From the NCBI RefSeq assembly GCF_900188035.1, contig NZ_FZNN01000013.1, positions 79,751 to 143,750 of the forward strand: a DNA stretch of 64,000 nt. The letters are read 5' to 3'. Below, piece after piece: positions 1-9,708 of this stretch. The position numbers were made by a program, and so were the translations under genes. The first letter of the stretch is position 1. The number at the start of each line of letters is the position of its first letter. The notes under the pieces are model-generated. The model saw nothing but the letters and a program-made list of their open reading frames with translations, made no database searches and was not told where the DNA came from. Source of the stretch: Puniceibacterium sediminis (GTDB taxonomy: Bacteria; Pseudomonadota; Alphaproteobacteria; Rhodobacterales; Rhodobacteraceae).

Positions 1-147
1 CGCATCCGTGTCGGCTCGGCTGCCGGGGACGCGGCGTTCTACAACCTCGCCGACCTTTACATTGTCAATTCCATGCTGATGAACCGCGACCGCGGAAGGG
101 ATACGGCCATTGGGACTGTGGGATTGCAGGTCGTTGATGTGGAGTGA
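1..147 (+). CDS. C-terminal end of an unidentified protein (partial)
   Basis: An open frame enters from the left edge in frame 1 and ends with TGA at 145-147, giving the last 48 residues of a protein whose start lies outside the window. The visible part contains a segment reading LADLYIVNSMLMNRDRGRD and ends in VVDVE. No family motif is recognisable in so short a piece. It is called coding because the frame is open from the edge and has typical codon use for this genome (GC-rich third positions), but a chance open frame of this length cannot be excluded. Confidence 0.45.
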   Translation, partial: RIRVGSAAGDAAFYNLADLYIVNSMLMNRDRGRDTAIGTVGLQVVDVE

Positions 148-266
148 GGCGCTGTGCCAAGCTGCCCCTGAAATGAAACACGCGCCCGCCCCGAACGTAT
201 TTGCGGTGCAAATGCTTCCTCGGGACGAACGCGCAAGTCACGATTTCTGATGAAAAAGCGAAGAGA

Positions 267-704
267 TTAGCCTTTTGTGAATTCGACGACAGCCTCAAAG
301 GACCAACCGAAAGCGCCCGTACCAGCGATAGGGAAAGCGCCGATCAGACTGGACCCGGCATACAGCGTGACGATGCCCGTGGACCAACTGCCGTCGACCT
401 TGGTTCTGCCAGGCTTGCCCAGTATTGCGTCCGGTTTGGCGATGGGGACGGTAGGGAAGGCAAAGGCACCCGCGAAAAGGCCACTGTGATGGGTGACCTT
501 GGTACTCTTGAAATGAATCTTGCCGAGGGCACCATCCAGATAGGTGATCCAGCCTTGCAGGTGCCCACCTTCCGGGCCTACGGTGAAAGTCGCCGAGATT
601 GCCGCAACAGCGACATCCAGAGTTGGCGCTGCATTCGCCGCCGCCTGAAGGTCACTGACTGTCTTCTCCAGCGATCTGGTCATTTCTTTAGTGAATTCCA
701 TCAT
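267..704 (-). CDS. Unrecognised 145-residue protein, helical N-terminus and glycine-rich beta-like C-terminal half
   Basis: The start is supported by an AAGGA Shine-Dalgarno 5 nt before the first of two consecutive ATGs. The first 30 residues look helical and amphipathic (MMEFTKEMTRSLEKTVSDLQ). The remainder is rich in Gly, Ala, Phe and Thr in alternating hydrophobic patterns (GSWSTGIVTLYAG, GTGAFGWSFEAVVEFTKG), suggesting a compact beta-rich domain. There is no signal peptide, membrane span or cysteine. The gene stands alone, with an AT-rich upstream region unlike its neighbours and a degraded region beyond it, so horizontal acquisition is possible. I do not recognise a family and assign no function. 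Confidence 0.6.
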   Translation of the reverse strand: MMEFTKEMTRSLEKTVSDLQAAANAAPTLDVAVAAISATFTVGPEGGHLQGWITYLDGALGKIHFKSTKVTHHSGLFAGAFAFPTVPIAKPDAILGKPGRTKVDGSWSTGIVTLYAGSSLIGAFPIAGTGAFGWSFEAVVEFTKG

Positions 705-1551
705 ATCAATCCTTTGAAAAATTTGAGGTATTAGATTTTAAAATTTAGTCGTCTCAAAAAAGTGCTCTTATCCTCTCTAAGTAGTACGCGTGAGTCAAGA
801 ATTTTATCTGACGTGTATTGAACGGTAATGGCCTGACAGGGTCCGCCTTTATCCAATGGCCCGGGTAACGGCTTCCCGCGCGTGGAATAAATCGCACTCC
901 CAAATGAAAAATCGGGCTTACATCAAATGCAAATTCGGATTTCAACCACAGCATGAAACGCCTCGTTACAGCGATTACCATTACCCTCGCCACCCAAACC
1001 GATGCCTGAGGGCAGGCTAATCACCTTGCCACCCACGTTGATCGGAATGCTCCGCAGGTTATGAACATGGCGTTCAACAACGTTCAGAATGTGGAATCCT
1101 GCTTTGCCGAACAGGTGGCACCGTCGTGAGCAAGGTCGTTACCTACTGCCCCAGCCTGAACATGCTGATCGAAGGTAAAAGCACGCTGGCATAGCGCATC
1201 AGAGCCTTGAGCCTTGAGCCTTGAGCCTTGAGCCTTGAGGTGGAGAACCGGACCTTTTCGGGCTCCGGCAACACGATTTCGGGGATGACCAAGAAGACCG
1301 GGCACGACATCTCCCTAACGTCAGAGGCAAAGGTCACACCTGCGGACGTGGTGCGGCTGATCGGGTTGCAGTGGCAGGGATACGCTTACATCCGTGCCTG
1401 CAGCCATCTCATCAGGGGTCTGCCCCTGCCCGCGCGTGGCCGCTGGCGGAAACCTGTGACAGTGCACCCGGACATGGGACGGCCTTGCCGCAAGGTTGCA
1501 AGGGAACGTCACGTTGCGATTGCCCCACCAACATGCATCGGAAACAGAAAC
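705..1551. other. About 850 nt with no convincing gene; degraded-looking DNA
   Basis: The stretch between the small unknown gene and the rpmB terminator holds several short open frames on both strands, but none has a good ribosome-binding site plus a recognisable protein. An AT-rich segment near 720-790 is the probable promoter region of the minus-strand gene ending at 267. From about 1015 to 1110 a plus-strand frame reads NAPQVMNMAFNNVQNVESC before a stop. From about 1228 another frame is open through the heptamer repeat. Both could be remnants of a broken gene, but the parent protein was not identified. Confidence 0.4.
1203..1237. repeat. Five tandem copies of a 7-bp unit (AGCCTTG)
   Basis: Five perfect consecutive copies of AGCCTTG occupy 1203-1237, followed by a partial AG. 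Because 7 is not a multiple of 3, a change in copy number would shift any reading frame across it, as in slipped-strand mispairing loci. No convincing gene spans it, so it may simply be a simple-sequence tract in decaying DNA. Confidence 0.85.
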
Positions 1552-1577
1552 AGCCCCGATTGCACGCAATCAGGGCT
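1552..1577 (-). terminator. Rho-independent terminator of rpmB
   Basis: Arms at 1552-1563 and 1566-1577 (AGCCCCGATTGC / GCAATCAGGGCT) pair with one internal mismatch. Read on the minus strand the hairpin is followed by a T-rich tract (GTTTCTGTTTC). It lies 24 nt after the rpmB stop codon, where an intrinsic terminator is expected. Confidence 0.75.
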
Positions 1578-1601
1578 GAGAAATCTGTTCGGGCAGAAAG
1601 A

Positions 1602-1892
1602 TCAGGCCTGAGCGACGAGCGCCTTGGCGATCTCTTTCTTGACCTTCAGCGCATCGGCCGAAAGTTCTGTATCCTTGGCCTTCGCCAAGAACCGGTCAAG
1701 CCCGCCACGGTGATCGACGCTGCGCAGCGCCGAGGCCGAGATCCGCAGCTTGATGCCACGGCCCAGAGCTTCGGACTGAAGCGTCACGTCGTTCAGGTTC
1801 GGCAGGAAACGCCGACGGGTCTTGTTGTTGGCATGGCTGACATTGTTGCCAGACATCGGGCCTTTTCCGGTCAGTTCGCATACTCGCGACAT
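1602..1892 (-). CDS. rpmB: 50S ribosomal protein L28
   Basis: This 96-residue basic protein is bacterial L28, a component of the large ribosomal subunit. The signature N-terminus ([19 protein letters not shown]) and the [12 protein letters not shown] segment are plainly L28. The C-terminus is longer than in E. coli L28 (78 residues), as is usual in alphaproteobacteria. The chosen ATG is the one at which L28 homologues begin and has a GAGGA Shine-Dalgarno a few bases upstream; an in-frame ATG 63 nt earlier would add a non-homologous tail. The gene is monocistronic and followed by its own terminator hairpin. Confidence 0.96.
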   Translation of the reverse strand: MSRVCELTGKGPMSGNNVSHANNKTRRRFLPNLNDVTLQSEALGRGIKLRISASALRSVDHRGGLDRFLAKAKDTELSADALKVKKEIAKALVAQA

Positions 1893-2152
1893 GGGTCCAT
1901 CCTCGTCTTTGCTCTCGGCGATAGCCAGGACCTCACCAAAAAGCCCTTGCCTCACCCAATATGAAAAGGCGCCGCAAAGCCGCGCCCAGAATCTCGTTTC
2001 GGGTGGGTAAGCGTTTCAGCCGTGCGCGTCAAGAGGCCGGGGACGGTTGGGCGTGTCAGAGGCCGATGTTTTTCGCGCCTGACCTCGGCCAAAGTGGGCG
2101 CCATCAAAAAACACTCGAAACGTTTGGGGACATCTAAGTGAACGGCGCACCA

Positions 2153-3136
2153 TCATCCGCGCCCGGAAAGATAGCCATCCAGCAGCTCCCTGGCTGCCGC
2201 CGCCGCCGTCATCTCACCCTTACCGACCCGTTCCGAAAGTGCCGCCATGGCCCCCTTCACCGGCTCGCGCGTGAGCCGGGCGAGAAGCCCCTCACGCACC
2301 TCGGAAGCGAACCAGAAGCACGCCTGATCCGCCCGCCGTGCCGCCCAGTGGCCATTTTCGCGCCGCCAGTCGATCAGCGCCTGCATCTCTTCCCAAGCCT
2401 TTTCCAGACCGGCCTCCTCCAGCGCCGAAACGGTCAGCGCCTTGGGGAACCCCTCAGGGTCCTGCGCTCGCTTGCGCAGCAGCCGCAGGGCCCCCGCATA
2501 ATCCGCACAGGTGCGCATGGCCAAGGGTTTCAGATCCCCATCGGCCTTGTTGACCAGGATCAGATCGGCCATCTCCATGATGCCACGCTTGACGCCCTGC
2601 AACTCGTCGCCGCCGGCAGGGGCGAGCAACAGCACAAACAGATCGGACATCTCCGATACCACCGTCTCGGATTGGCCTACGCCCACGGTCTCGATCAGGA
2701 TCACGTCGAAATCTGCCGCCTCGCACAGATTGATCACTTCGCGCGTCCGCCGGGCCACGCCGCCCAGATGGGTCTGGCTGGGCGACGGTCGGATAAACGC
2801 CTTGGGGTCCCGGCTCAGATGCTCCATCCGCGTCTTGTCACCCAGGATTGACCCACCAGAGCGCGCCGAGCTGGGATCCACCGCCAGCACCGCGACGCGC
2901 AGGCCCTGACCTGTCAGCATCAATCCAAAGGCTTCGATAAAGGTCGATTTGCCCACCCCCGGCGTTCCCGACAGCCCGATGCGCAGCGCCTGACGGCCCA
3001 GTGGTCGCAAGGCCTCCAACAGTTCGGTCGCGCGGGCACGATGATCCGCGCGTCCGCTTTCGACCAGAGTGATGCCCCGCGCCAGCGCACGCCGCTCTCC
3101 AGCAGCGATGCCCCGCGTCAACTCCTCGATATCCAT
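2153..3136 (-). CDS. meaB: MeaB/ArgK-family G protein chaperone of methylmalonyl-CoA mutase
   Basis: A 327-residue SIMIBI-class GTPase. MeaB proteins gate cofactor loading and protect the adenosylcobalamin-dependent methylmalonyl-CoA mutase, in propionyl-CoA assimilation. Visible motifs are the P-loop GTPGVGKST near residues 57-65, the family-specific [18 protein letters not shown] near 88-105, ETVGVGQSE (switch region) near 139-147 and the base-specificity motif NKAD near 187. The start at MDIEE is chosen because a GGAGGT Shine-Dalgarno lies 9 nt upstream. The mutase itself is not in the window. A close paralogue serving another B12 mutase (for example ethylmalonyl-CoA mutase) is possible, since Rhodobacteraceae have both enzymes. 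Confidence 0.92.
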   Translation of the reverse strand: MDIEELTRGIAAGERRALARGITLVESGRADHRARATELLEALRPLGRQALRIGLSGTPGVGKSTFIEAFGLMLTGQGLRVAVLAVDPSSARSGGSILGDKTRMEHLSRDPKAFIRPSPSQTHLGGVARRTREVINLCEAADFDVILIETVGVGQSETVVSEMSDLFVLLLAPAGGDELQGVKRGIMEMADLILVNKADGDLKPLAMRTCADYAGALRLLRKRAQDPEGFPKALTVSALEEAGLEKAWEEMQALIDWRRENGHWAARRADQACFWFASEVREGLLARLTREPVKGAMAALSERVGKGEMTAAAAARELLDGYLSGRG

Positions 3137-3342
3137 GCTGCCCGGACCTCCTGTAATCTCCAAAGTGATGCCCTCTCATTCCCGAGTTTGTCCACCCCTT
3201 CAGAAATGCAGACCTTCAATCCCACTCATATCCCGCAAACATTCGGGGGAGCCCGAAGCGCCTCCACCTCGCTCCGGCACATCCCACACAGACTGCCGCC
3301 CCACACTTGCCGCCTCACCTCCAATCCCGCATAACCCACGCC

Positions 3343-5790
3343 ATGACCACCCTTCCCATCGACGCGATCCTGCCCGACCTGATCACCGCCCTGCGCGCCC
3401 GGGGTCGTGCTGTGCTGCAGGCGCCCCCCGGCGCGGGCAAGACAACGCGCGTGCCGCTCGCCATGCTCGACGCGGGCCTCACCGCGCAGACCATCGTCAT
3501 GCTGGAACCGCGCCGCCTTGCTGCGCGCGCTGCCGCCGAACGCATGGCCGAAACACTGGGCGAGCCCGTCGGCCAGACTGTCGGCTACCGCATAAGGGGC
3601 GAGGCAAAGGTTTCGCCCCAGACGCGGATCGAAGTGGTCACCGAAGGCATCCTCACCCGCCGTATCCAGTCCGACCCGGAACTGCGCGGCATCGGCGCGG
3701 TGATCTTCGATGAATTTCACGAACGCTCGCTCAATGCCGATCTTGGCCTCGCGCTCTGCCTTGAAATCGCAGGCGCGCTGCGCGACGATCTCATCCTGCT
3801 CGCCATGTCCGCCACGCTCGACGCCGCCCCGGTGGCCGACCTCATGCAGGCGCCGATCCTGACTTCGGAAGGGCGTAGTTATCCGGTCGAAACCCGCTGG
3901 CTTGACCGCCCCCTGCCCCGCGATCAGCGGTTCGAACCGGCAATGGCTGATCTGATTGCCTCGGCGGCTGCGGAATCCTCTGGCGGCATCCTTGCCTTTC
4001 TTCCGGGCGAGGGTGAAATCCGCCGCACCGAGGCTCTGCTGAAGTCACGCCTGCCCGCTGATCATCACATTCGCCCCCTGTTCGGGGCCATGGACTTTGC
4101 CGCGCAGCGTGCCGCGATTGCCCCGGCGAAAGAGGGTCGCAAGATCGTTCTTGCCACTGCCATCGCCGAAACATCGCTCACCATCGAAGATATTCTTGTG
4201 GTCGTCGACGGCGGTCGTGCGCGGCGTGCGCGCTTTGATCCTGGATCGGGCATGTCGCGTCTGATCACCCAAAAGGTCACGCGAGCCGAGGCCACCCAGC
4301 GCGCAGGCCGTGCGGGCCGTGTGGCACCGGGCGTGGCTTACCGGCTTTGGACGAAGGGAGAAGAGGGCGCACTTCTACCCTTTCCCCCGGCGGAGATCGA
4401 GGCCGCGGACCTTGCGGGCTTTGCCATGGAACTGGCGCTATGGGGCGCGCAGGCTGAGGCACTGCCCCTGCTGACCCCGCCAAATCCCGGCGCACTGGCC
4501 GAAGCGCAGGCCCTCTTGCAGATGCTCGGGGCACTGGACAGCGCGAACCGGATCACCGCCCATGGACGCCAGCTGGCCCGTTTGCCACTGCACCCACGGC
4601 TTGCTCATATGCTTGCCACCGCAGGGCCGAGCGCCGCACCGATGGCCGCACTTCTGGCTGACCGCGATCCGCTGAACGGGGCGCCTTCGGACCTCCTGCT
4701 CCGGGTCGAAGCGCTGCGTGATCCGCGCCAGTTTTCCGCGACACGGCCTTATGGCCTCAATCGTCCTGCCCTGAACCGCATCCAGACCGAAGCGCGCCGT
4801 CTGGCCAAATCAGCGCGGGCTCCGGCGAATGCTTCGATGCCTTCCCCAGCCCAGACCGCTGCGCTGGCTTATCCCGACCGCATCGGCCTGCGCCGCAAGG
4901 GCGACGCCCCGCGATATCAGCTTTCGGGCGGCAAGGGCGCGGTTCTGGGCGACAGCGATACGCTGGCCGGTGCCCGTCTGATTATTGCCACCGACCTTGA
5001 TGGCAACCCGCGCGAGGCCCGCATTCGTCAGGCCATCCAGATCACCGAACCCGAACTGCGCGACCTGTTTGCAGATCAGATCGCATGGAAAAACACCTGC
5101 CACTGGTCGAAACGGGACCGCCGCGTCACGGCCCGTCAGCAGGAAAAACTCGGTGCCATCGCGCTCGACGACCGGATCTGGAAAGACGCCCCTGCCGACG
5201 CCCTAGCCCGGGCCATGCTGGAGGGGGTACGCGATCTGGGCCTGGCCCTTTCTGATCCCGCGCGCCGCTTTGTGGCGAGGGTTGGTATTGCCCGAGCCGC
5301 TGGCCATGCCCTGCCCGACATGTCCATTGATGGATTGACCGAGCGGCTGGAGGACTGGCTACTGCCCTACCTGAGCGGTGTGACCACAGCTGATCACTGG
5401 AAGAAGTTCGACCTGTTGCCAGCCCTGCGCGCGCAGCTCGACTGGGATGCGATGCAGGCACTGGACCGGGCGGTGCCGGGCAGCTTCACCACGCCGCTGG
5501 GCCGCCAGATCCCGATCGACTATTCCGGCGAGGCCCCGGAAATATCGCTGCGTTTGCAGGAAATGTTCGGCCAGACGAGCCATCCGACCGTGGGCAACAC
5601 GCCGCTGCGTGTCACCCTGTTGTCCCCCGCCGGGCGCCCGGTGCAGACCACGCTGGATATTCCGGGCTTCTGGGATAGTTCTTACGACGATGTGCGCAAG
5701 GACATGCGCGGAAGATACCCCCGCCACCCCTGGCCCGAAAACCCACGAGAGGCCGATCCGACCCTGCGCGTCAAACCCAGGGGGACCTGA
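3343..5790 (+). CDS. hrpB: HrpB-type ATP-dependent DExH helicase
   Basis: An 815-residue superfamily 2 helicase, matching the usual 800-830 residues of HrpB. Motif I is QAPPGAGKTT (residues 26-35), motif II is the DEFH variant of DEAH (123-126), motif III is SAT (156-158) and motif VI is QRAGRAGR (319-326). The long C-terminal half is the HrpB-specific region. The family is RNA-helicase-like, but its cellular substrate is poorly defined. The ATG at 3343 begins the conserved domain; an in-frame ATG 36 nt upstream has no better support. It is divergent from meaB and convergent with argF, separated from the latter by only 33 nt. Confidence 0.94.
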   Translation: MTTLPIDAILPDLITALRARGRAVLQAPPGAGKTTRVPLAMLDAGLTAQTIVMLEPRRLAARAAAERMAETLGEPVGQTVGYRIRGEAKVSPQTRIEVVTEGILTRRIQSDPELRGIGAVIFDEFHERSLNADLGLALCLEIAGALRDDLILLAMSATLDAAPVADLMQAPILTSEGRSYPVETRWLDRPLPRDQRFEPAMADLIASAAAESSGGILAFLPGEGEIRRTEALLKSRLPADHHIRPLFGAMDFAAQRAAIAPAKEGRKIVLATAIAETSLTIEDILVVVDGGRARRARFDPGSGMSRLITQKVTRAEATQRAGRAGRVAPGVAYRLWTKGEEGALLPFPPAEIEAADLAGFAMELALWGAQAEALPLLTPPNPGALAEAQALLQMLGALDSANRITAHGRQLARLPLHPRLAHMLATAGPSAAPMAALLADRDPLNGAPSDLLLRVEALRDPRQFSATRPYGLNRPALNRIQTEARRLAKSARAPANASMPSPAQTAALAYPDRIGLRRKGDAPRYQLSGGKGAVLGDSDTLAGARLIIATDLDGNPREARIRQAIQITEPELRDLFADQIAWKNTCHWSKRDRRVTARQQEKLGAIALDDRIWKDAPADALARAMLEGVRDLGLALSDPARRFVARVGIARAAGHALPDMSIDGLTERLEDWLLPYLSGVTTADHWKKFDLLPALRAQLDWDAMQALDRAVPGSFTTPLGRQIPIDYSGEAPEISLRLQEMFGQTSHPTVGNTPLRVTLLSPAGRPVQTTLDIPGFWDSSYDDVRKDMRGRYPRHPWPENPREADPTLRVKPRGT

Positions 5791-5823
5791 GCGTGCAGGG
5801 TCACACCGGGAAAGACAGCAGTA

Positions 5824-6750
5824 TCAGACCTCAAGACACCAGCGCATGACCGCCTTCTGCGCGTGCAGGCGGTTCTCGGCTTCGTCCCAAATGACCGAAT
5901 TCGGGCCGTCCATCACTTCTGACGTGACTTCTTCTTCCCGGTGGGCGGGCAGGCAATGCATGAACAGCGCGTCCGGCTTGGCATGATCCATCAATGCCCG
6001 GTTGATCTGATACGGGCGCAGCATGTTGTGGCGGCGTTCGCGGGCGGATTGCGCATCGTGCATGCTGACCCAGGTATCGGCGACCACCAGATCGGCACCT
6101 TCGACAGCCTTGGCCGGGTCCCTCTCTATCGTCACCGTGGCACCGGCATTGCGGGCAAGGCCGACGAACTCCATCTCAGGGTCGAGCTGTACCGGGCCCG
6201 TGAACGTCAGATCAAAGCCGAACTGGCCCGCGGCATGTAGCCATGAGGCGCAAACGTTGTTGCCATCGCCAGCCCAGACGACCTTCTTGCCTTTGATCGG
6301 CCCCCTGTGCTCCTCGAACGTGAGAACATCCGCCATGATCTGGCAGGGGTGCGTGCGATCAGTGAGGCCGTTGATTACCGGGACAGAGGCGTATTCCGCC
6401 ATTTCCGTCAGCACCGCCTCGTCGAATGTCCGGATCATGATCATATCGACATAGCGTGACAGCACCCGAGCGGTGTCAGCGATGGTTTCGCCATGTCCCA
6501 GCTGCATGTCATTGCCGGACAGCACCATGGTCTCGGCCCCCATCTGGCGCGCACCGACGTCAAAAGAAACACGCGTCCGGGTCGATGGCTTTTCAAAGAT
6601 CAGCGCGACCATGTGGTTGGCCAGCGGTTGTTCGGTATCCGGGGTCGCCTTGGGGGCACCGCGCCGGGCGGTCTTCATCGCTGCGGCGCTGTCGATCATG
6701 CCCCGCAGCGCGCCGGGATCAGTTTTGTGGATATCGAGAAAATGGTTCAT
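5824..6750 (-). CDS. argF: Ornithine carbamoyltransferase
   Basis: Catalyses carbamoyl phosphate + L-ornithine to L-citrulline in cytoplasmic arginine synthesis. The 308-residue length is typical. The carbamoyl-phosphate site STRTR is at 56-60, HPCQ at 134-137, and the ornithine-side HCLPAHR motif at 265-271, whose cysteine is catalytic. It lies 84 nt downstream of argD on the same strand, consistent with an argD-argF operon. The gap contains a small GGGGGC/GCCCCC hairpin. The start is the ATG that begins the conserved MNHFLDI sequence; its Shine-Dalgarno is weak (GCAAGAA). Confidence 0.97.
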   Translation of the reverse strand: MNHFLDIHKTDPGALRGMIDSAAAMKTARRGAPKATPDTEQPLANHMVALIFEKPSTRTRVSFDVGARQMGAETMVLSGNDMQLGHGETIADTARVLSRYVDMIMIRTFDEAVLTEMAEYASVPVINGLTDRTHPCQIMADVLTFEEHRGPIKGKKVVWAGDGNNVCASWLHAAGQFGFDLTFTGPVQLDPEMEFVGLARNAGATVTIERDPAKAVEGADLVVADTWVSMHDAQSARERRHNMLRPYQINRALMDHAKPDALFMHCLPAHREEEVTSEVMDGPNSVIWDEAENRLHAQKAVMRWCLEV

Positions 6751-6834
6751 TGTTCTTGCTTTTCTTGGCGGAGTTTCGGGGGCCATGCCCCCGCACCCGT
6801 TGAAATTTCTGACCCGGAGACGTTCGAATTTCTC

Positions 6835-8010
6835 TCAGGCCGCTTCAATCGCGGTCGCGGCGGCATCAAGGCGTTGAACCGCCTCGGCAATGTCGTCGTC
6901 GGTGATGTTTAGGGCGGGCAGCAGCCGGATCACGTTATCCGCAGCCGGAACGGTGATGACCTGCGCATCATAGCCTGCCTTGACCACATCCGCGTTCACG
7001 GCAACGCATTTGAGGCCAAGCATCAGTCCCTGCCCCCGCACCCCCTCGAACACATCGGGGTGCGCGGCCACAAGCCCTTCAAGCTTTTGACGCAGCATGC
7101 CGGCCTTGCGGTTGACCTCGGCAAGGAAGGCCGGGTCGGCCACATGGTTCATCACCGCAATGCCCACGGCGCAGCCCAGCGGATTGCCACCATAGGTCGA
7201 TCCGTGGGTGCCTGCGGTCATGCCGCTGGCGGCGTCCTCGGTCGCGAGCACCGCGCCAAGGGGAAAGCCGCCGCCGATGCCCTTGGCGACCATCATGATA
7301 TCAGGCGTGACCCCGGCCCATTCGTGCGCAAAGAGCCGTCCGGTCCGGCCCATGCCGCACTGCACTTCGTCAAGGATCAGCAAGGTTCCGGTTTCTTCGG
7401 CCAAGGCCTTGAGATCCTTTAGCCACTGGTCCGAGAGGGGGCGAATGCCGCCCTCGCCCTGCACGGGTTCAATCAGGATGGCGGCGGTGTTTTCAGTGAT
7501 TGCCGCCTTTAGTGCGTCGAAATCGTCCCAAGGCAGATGGACAAAGCCGGGCAGCAGCGGGCCAAAGCCCTTGGTCATCTTTTCCGATCCTGCAGCGGCG
7601 ATGCCGGCGGAAGAACGGCCGTGAAAGGAACCTGCAAAAGTGATGATATCGGTCCGGTCAGGTTGACCCTTGTCGTACCAGTATTTGCGGGCCATCTTGA
7701 CCGCCAGCTCACAGGCCTCGGTCCCGGAATTGGTAAAGAACACGGTATCGGCAAAGGTGTGTTCTACCAGCAGATCGGCCAGTTTTTGCTGCTGCGGAAT
7801 CTGGTAGAGGTTGGACACATGCCAAACCGCATTTGCCTGTTCGGTCAGGGCGGCCACCAGATCAGGGTGGGCATGGCCCAGCGCGTTCACCGCGATACCA
7901 GCACCAAGGTCCAGAAATCGGCGCCCGTCCGCCTCGATCAGCCAGCTGCCCTCGCCTTTGACAAAGCTGAGCGGCGCACGGTTATAGGTCGGCAAGACGG
8001 TGGAAATCAT
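6835..8010 (-). CDS. argD: Acetylornithine / N-succinyldiaminopimelate aminotransferase
   Basis: A 391-residue class III PLP-dependent aminotransferase. It converts N-acetylglutamate semialdehyde to N-acetylornithine, and in many bacteria also serves lysine synthesis. The PLP-binding lysine is K243 in VAKGIGGGFPLG, the LDEVQCGMGRTG segment (about 213-224) carries the cofactor-ring aspartate, and TNSGTEA (93-99) is the phosphate-binding turn. It is first in a two-gene operon with argF. The start at MISTVLPTYNRAP matches family N-termini and is preceded by AAAGGG; an upstream in-frame start would add a hydrophobic 14-residue extension without support. Confidence 0.96.
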   Translation of the reverse strand: MISTVLPTYNRAPLSFVKGEGSWLIEADGRRFLDLGAGIAVNALGHAHPDLVAALTEQANAVWHVSNLYQIPQQQKLADLLVEHTFADTVFFTNSGTEACELAVKMARKYWYDKGQPDRTDIITFAGSFHGRSSAGIAAAGSEKMTKGFGPLLPGFVHLPWDDFDALKAAITENTAAILIEPVQGEGGIRPLSDQWLKDLKALAEETGTLLILDEVQCGMGRTGRLFAHEWAGVTPDIMMVAKGIGGGFPLGAVLATEDAASGMTAGTHGSTYGGNPLGCAVGIAVMNHVADPAFLAEVNRKAGMLRQKLEGLVAAHPDVFEGVRGQGLMLGLKCVAVNADVVKAGYDAQVITVPAADNVIRLLPALNITDDDIAEAVQRLDAAATAIEAA

Positions 8011-8421
8011 GGGTCTACCCTTTGTAAGAAGCCCGATTGGTGCCAAGAGCACGGGGGCAAGTCAAGTTGTCAGGGGGATATCAACAGGCAAGCACCCGGT
8101 TTCCCGGGCACGGTCAGAGACTCAGACGAGTCGTCGGATATGAGATGCGCTGTTCATGGGACTGTTCTTTACAGCGCTGGCGCCGGAATACAAGCACATG
8201 TGGGTGTCTTGGTTTGGCGCGTTGGGCAGGGAGTGATCGAAGGGCGAGATGCTCCGCGCGCAACTTTTGACCGACGCGACGTCTGGTCACATCAGGGCGA
8301 TGAAACTCTTGGGCAGGATAGGGCGTTGTATCTGTGATGAAGCAAAACACAGATCCGTTTCACAATGCCACTGACGCGGCGGCGACAGACCCCAAACAAC
8401 ACCTATCGAGGGATGGCTGGA
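8011..8421. other. About 400 nt divergent intergenic region, no gene assigned
   Basis: This is the space between divergently transcribed argD and the gene at 8422, and presumably contains both promoters. Very short plus-strand frames occur (for example an ATG at 8156 opening 26 codons, and one at about 8250 opening 41 codons), but they lack convincing ribosome-binding sites and were not called. No repeat, RNA gene or recognised operator was seen. Confidence 0.4.
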
Positions 8422-8877
8422 ATGAACAATAAGTTGGATCTTCAGACACTCGCGACACGGGCTGCCCAATCATCAGGCTTTTCTGCGGAACAGGCGGAAG
8501 TTTTTGGCCGGGCGGCGCAGTGGCACGTGGCCGAAGAACGCGATTGCGACGCGCTGTTGATGGCGCTTGCCGACACTCGCGACAGTCCGATACTGCGCCT
8601 TCCCTTGATGCTAACGGATCTGATGGCAGCCTGTGCAGCCCTGAGCGGAACGGCAGAATTGACGCTGAACCCAAAGGATTCGCATTTGGCGCCAAGCTAT
8701 GCGCGACTACTCCCGGTGCACTTGGCAGAATGCGAAGTGGTTCAAAGGGCCGAACAGCTTCGACTGCGGATCACCACTGATGCGACACAAAGCTCAGAGA
8801 TGCAGATGACGCATGTTATTCCCCCCAGTGAATTAATCCAGCGTCTGAAACAGATTGCGCGGTCGGCGGGTTTGTAG
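8422..8877 (+). CDS. Uncharacterised 151-residue protein, possibly DUF3726-like
   Basis: A soluble, mostly alpha-helical protein of 151 residues without signal peptide or membrane span. The N-terminal pattern (LQTLATRAAQSSGFSAEQAE) followed by an AAQWHVAEERD segment resembles the start of DUF3726, a family found mainly in Rhodobacterales, but this copy is shorter than I would expect and the match is only by eye. Two starts are possible: ATG 8413 and ATG 8422. The second is preferred because GAGGGATGG lies at good spacing. It is monocistronic between argD (divergent) and truA (convergent). No function is inferred. Confidence 0.65.
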   Translation: MNNKLDLQTLATRAAQSSGFSAEQAEVFGRAAQWHVAEERDCDALLMALADTRDSPILRLPLMLTDLMAACAALSGTAELTLNPKDSHLAPSYARLLPVHLAECEVVQRAEQLRLRITTDATQSSEMQMTHVIPPSELIQRLKQIARSAGL

Positions 8878-8940
8878 CGACGCAAAGAGACATTCAGGTA
8901 ATTCGGTCAGTACCGATTACTGACTTAAAGCAGGGCATTT

Positions 8941-9708
8941 TCAGACGAACGGATCGCTCGGATAGCCCACGGCCATCAGGGCCAGCCCCTGCGACGGAGC
9001 CACCGGACCACAGGCAGAACGGTCCTTTGCATCAAGCGCGTCACGAACCGCATCGGGCGTCCACCTGCCTGATCCGACACGTTCCAGCGTTCCGACAAAG
9101 CTGCGCACCTGATTGTGCAGGAACGACCGGGCACGGACGCGAAATTGGAATTCCGTTCCCGCATCCGTCTCGACCTTGGCTATATCGAGCGCATCCAATG
9201 ACTTGACCGGCGTTTTGGCCTGGCACGCCACCGAACGGAACGTAGTGAAATCATGCAGTCCCAACAGATGTGCCGCCCCGTCGCGCATGGCGTCCAAGTC
9301 AAGAGCATGGTTCACCCGCCAGACCAACCCCGCCTCCATCGTCAAGGGCGCGCGCCGCGAGATTATGCGGTACAGGTAACGCCGCTCGACCGCCGAAAAG
9401 CGCGCATGCCAGTCGTCGGGCACAGGCGCTGCGGCGACAATGGCCACCGGTGCAGGCTTCAGATGAAAGTTCAGCGCTTCGGACAGACGGTAGGCATCCC
9501 AGTCCCTGCTCAGATCACAGTGACAGACCTGCCCACGCGCATGCACTCCGGCGTCCGTTCGGCCCGCGGCGGCAATGGTGTGCTCTCCCGGTTCCAGCCG
9601 TGAAAGGGCGGCCTCGATCGCGCCTTGAACCGACGGCTGTTCGGCCTGCCGCTGCCAACCAGAGAACGGGCCACCATGGTATTCGATTTTAAGAGCATAT
9701 CTGGGCAT
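8941..9708 (-). CDS. truA: tRNA pseudouridine(38-40) synthase TruA
   Basis: Isomerises uridine 38-40 in the anticodon arm of tRNAs. The protein is 255 residues, typical of TruA. The catalytic aspartate is D52 in [12 protein letters not shown], and the N-terminal [19 protein letters not shown] is the family signature. The start ATG is preceded by a strong AGGAGG Shine-Dalgarno; the frame extends a further 46 codons upstream, but without family homology. A 62-nt gap separates its stop from the convergent gene ending at 8877. Confidence 0.96.
   Translation of the reverse strand: MPRYALKIEYHGGPFSGWQRQAEQPSVQGAIEAALSRLEPGEHTIAAAGRTDAGVHARGQVCHCDLSRDWDAYRLSEALNFHLKPAPVAIVAAAPVPDDWHARFSAVERRYLYRIISRRAPLTMEAGLVWRVNHALDLDAMRDGAAHLLGLHDFTTFRSVACQAKTPVKSLDALDIAKVETDAGTEFQFRVRARSFLHNQVRSFVGTLERVGSGRWTPDAVRDALDAKDRSACGPVAPSQGLALMAVGYPSDPFV

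Noticed and set aside
754..993. A 79-codon minus-strand frame in the degraded region
   Set aside because: No ribosome-binding site, no recognisable domain and no conserved neighbour; left as non-coding.
8156..8236. A 26-codon plus-strand frame upstream of the gene at 8422
   Set aside because: It has an attractive hydrophobic and aromatic composition but no Shine-Dalgarno and no coupling to another gene, unlike the small pair at 25369-25649.
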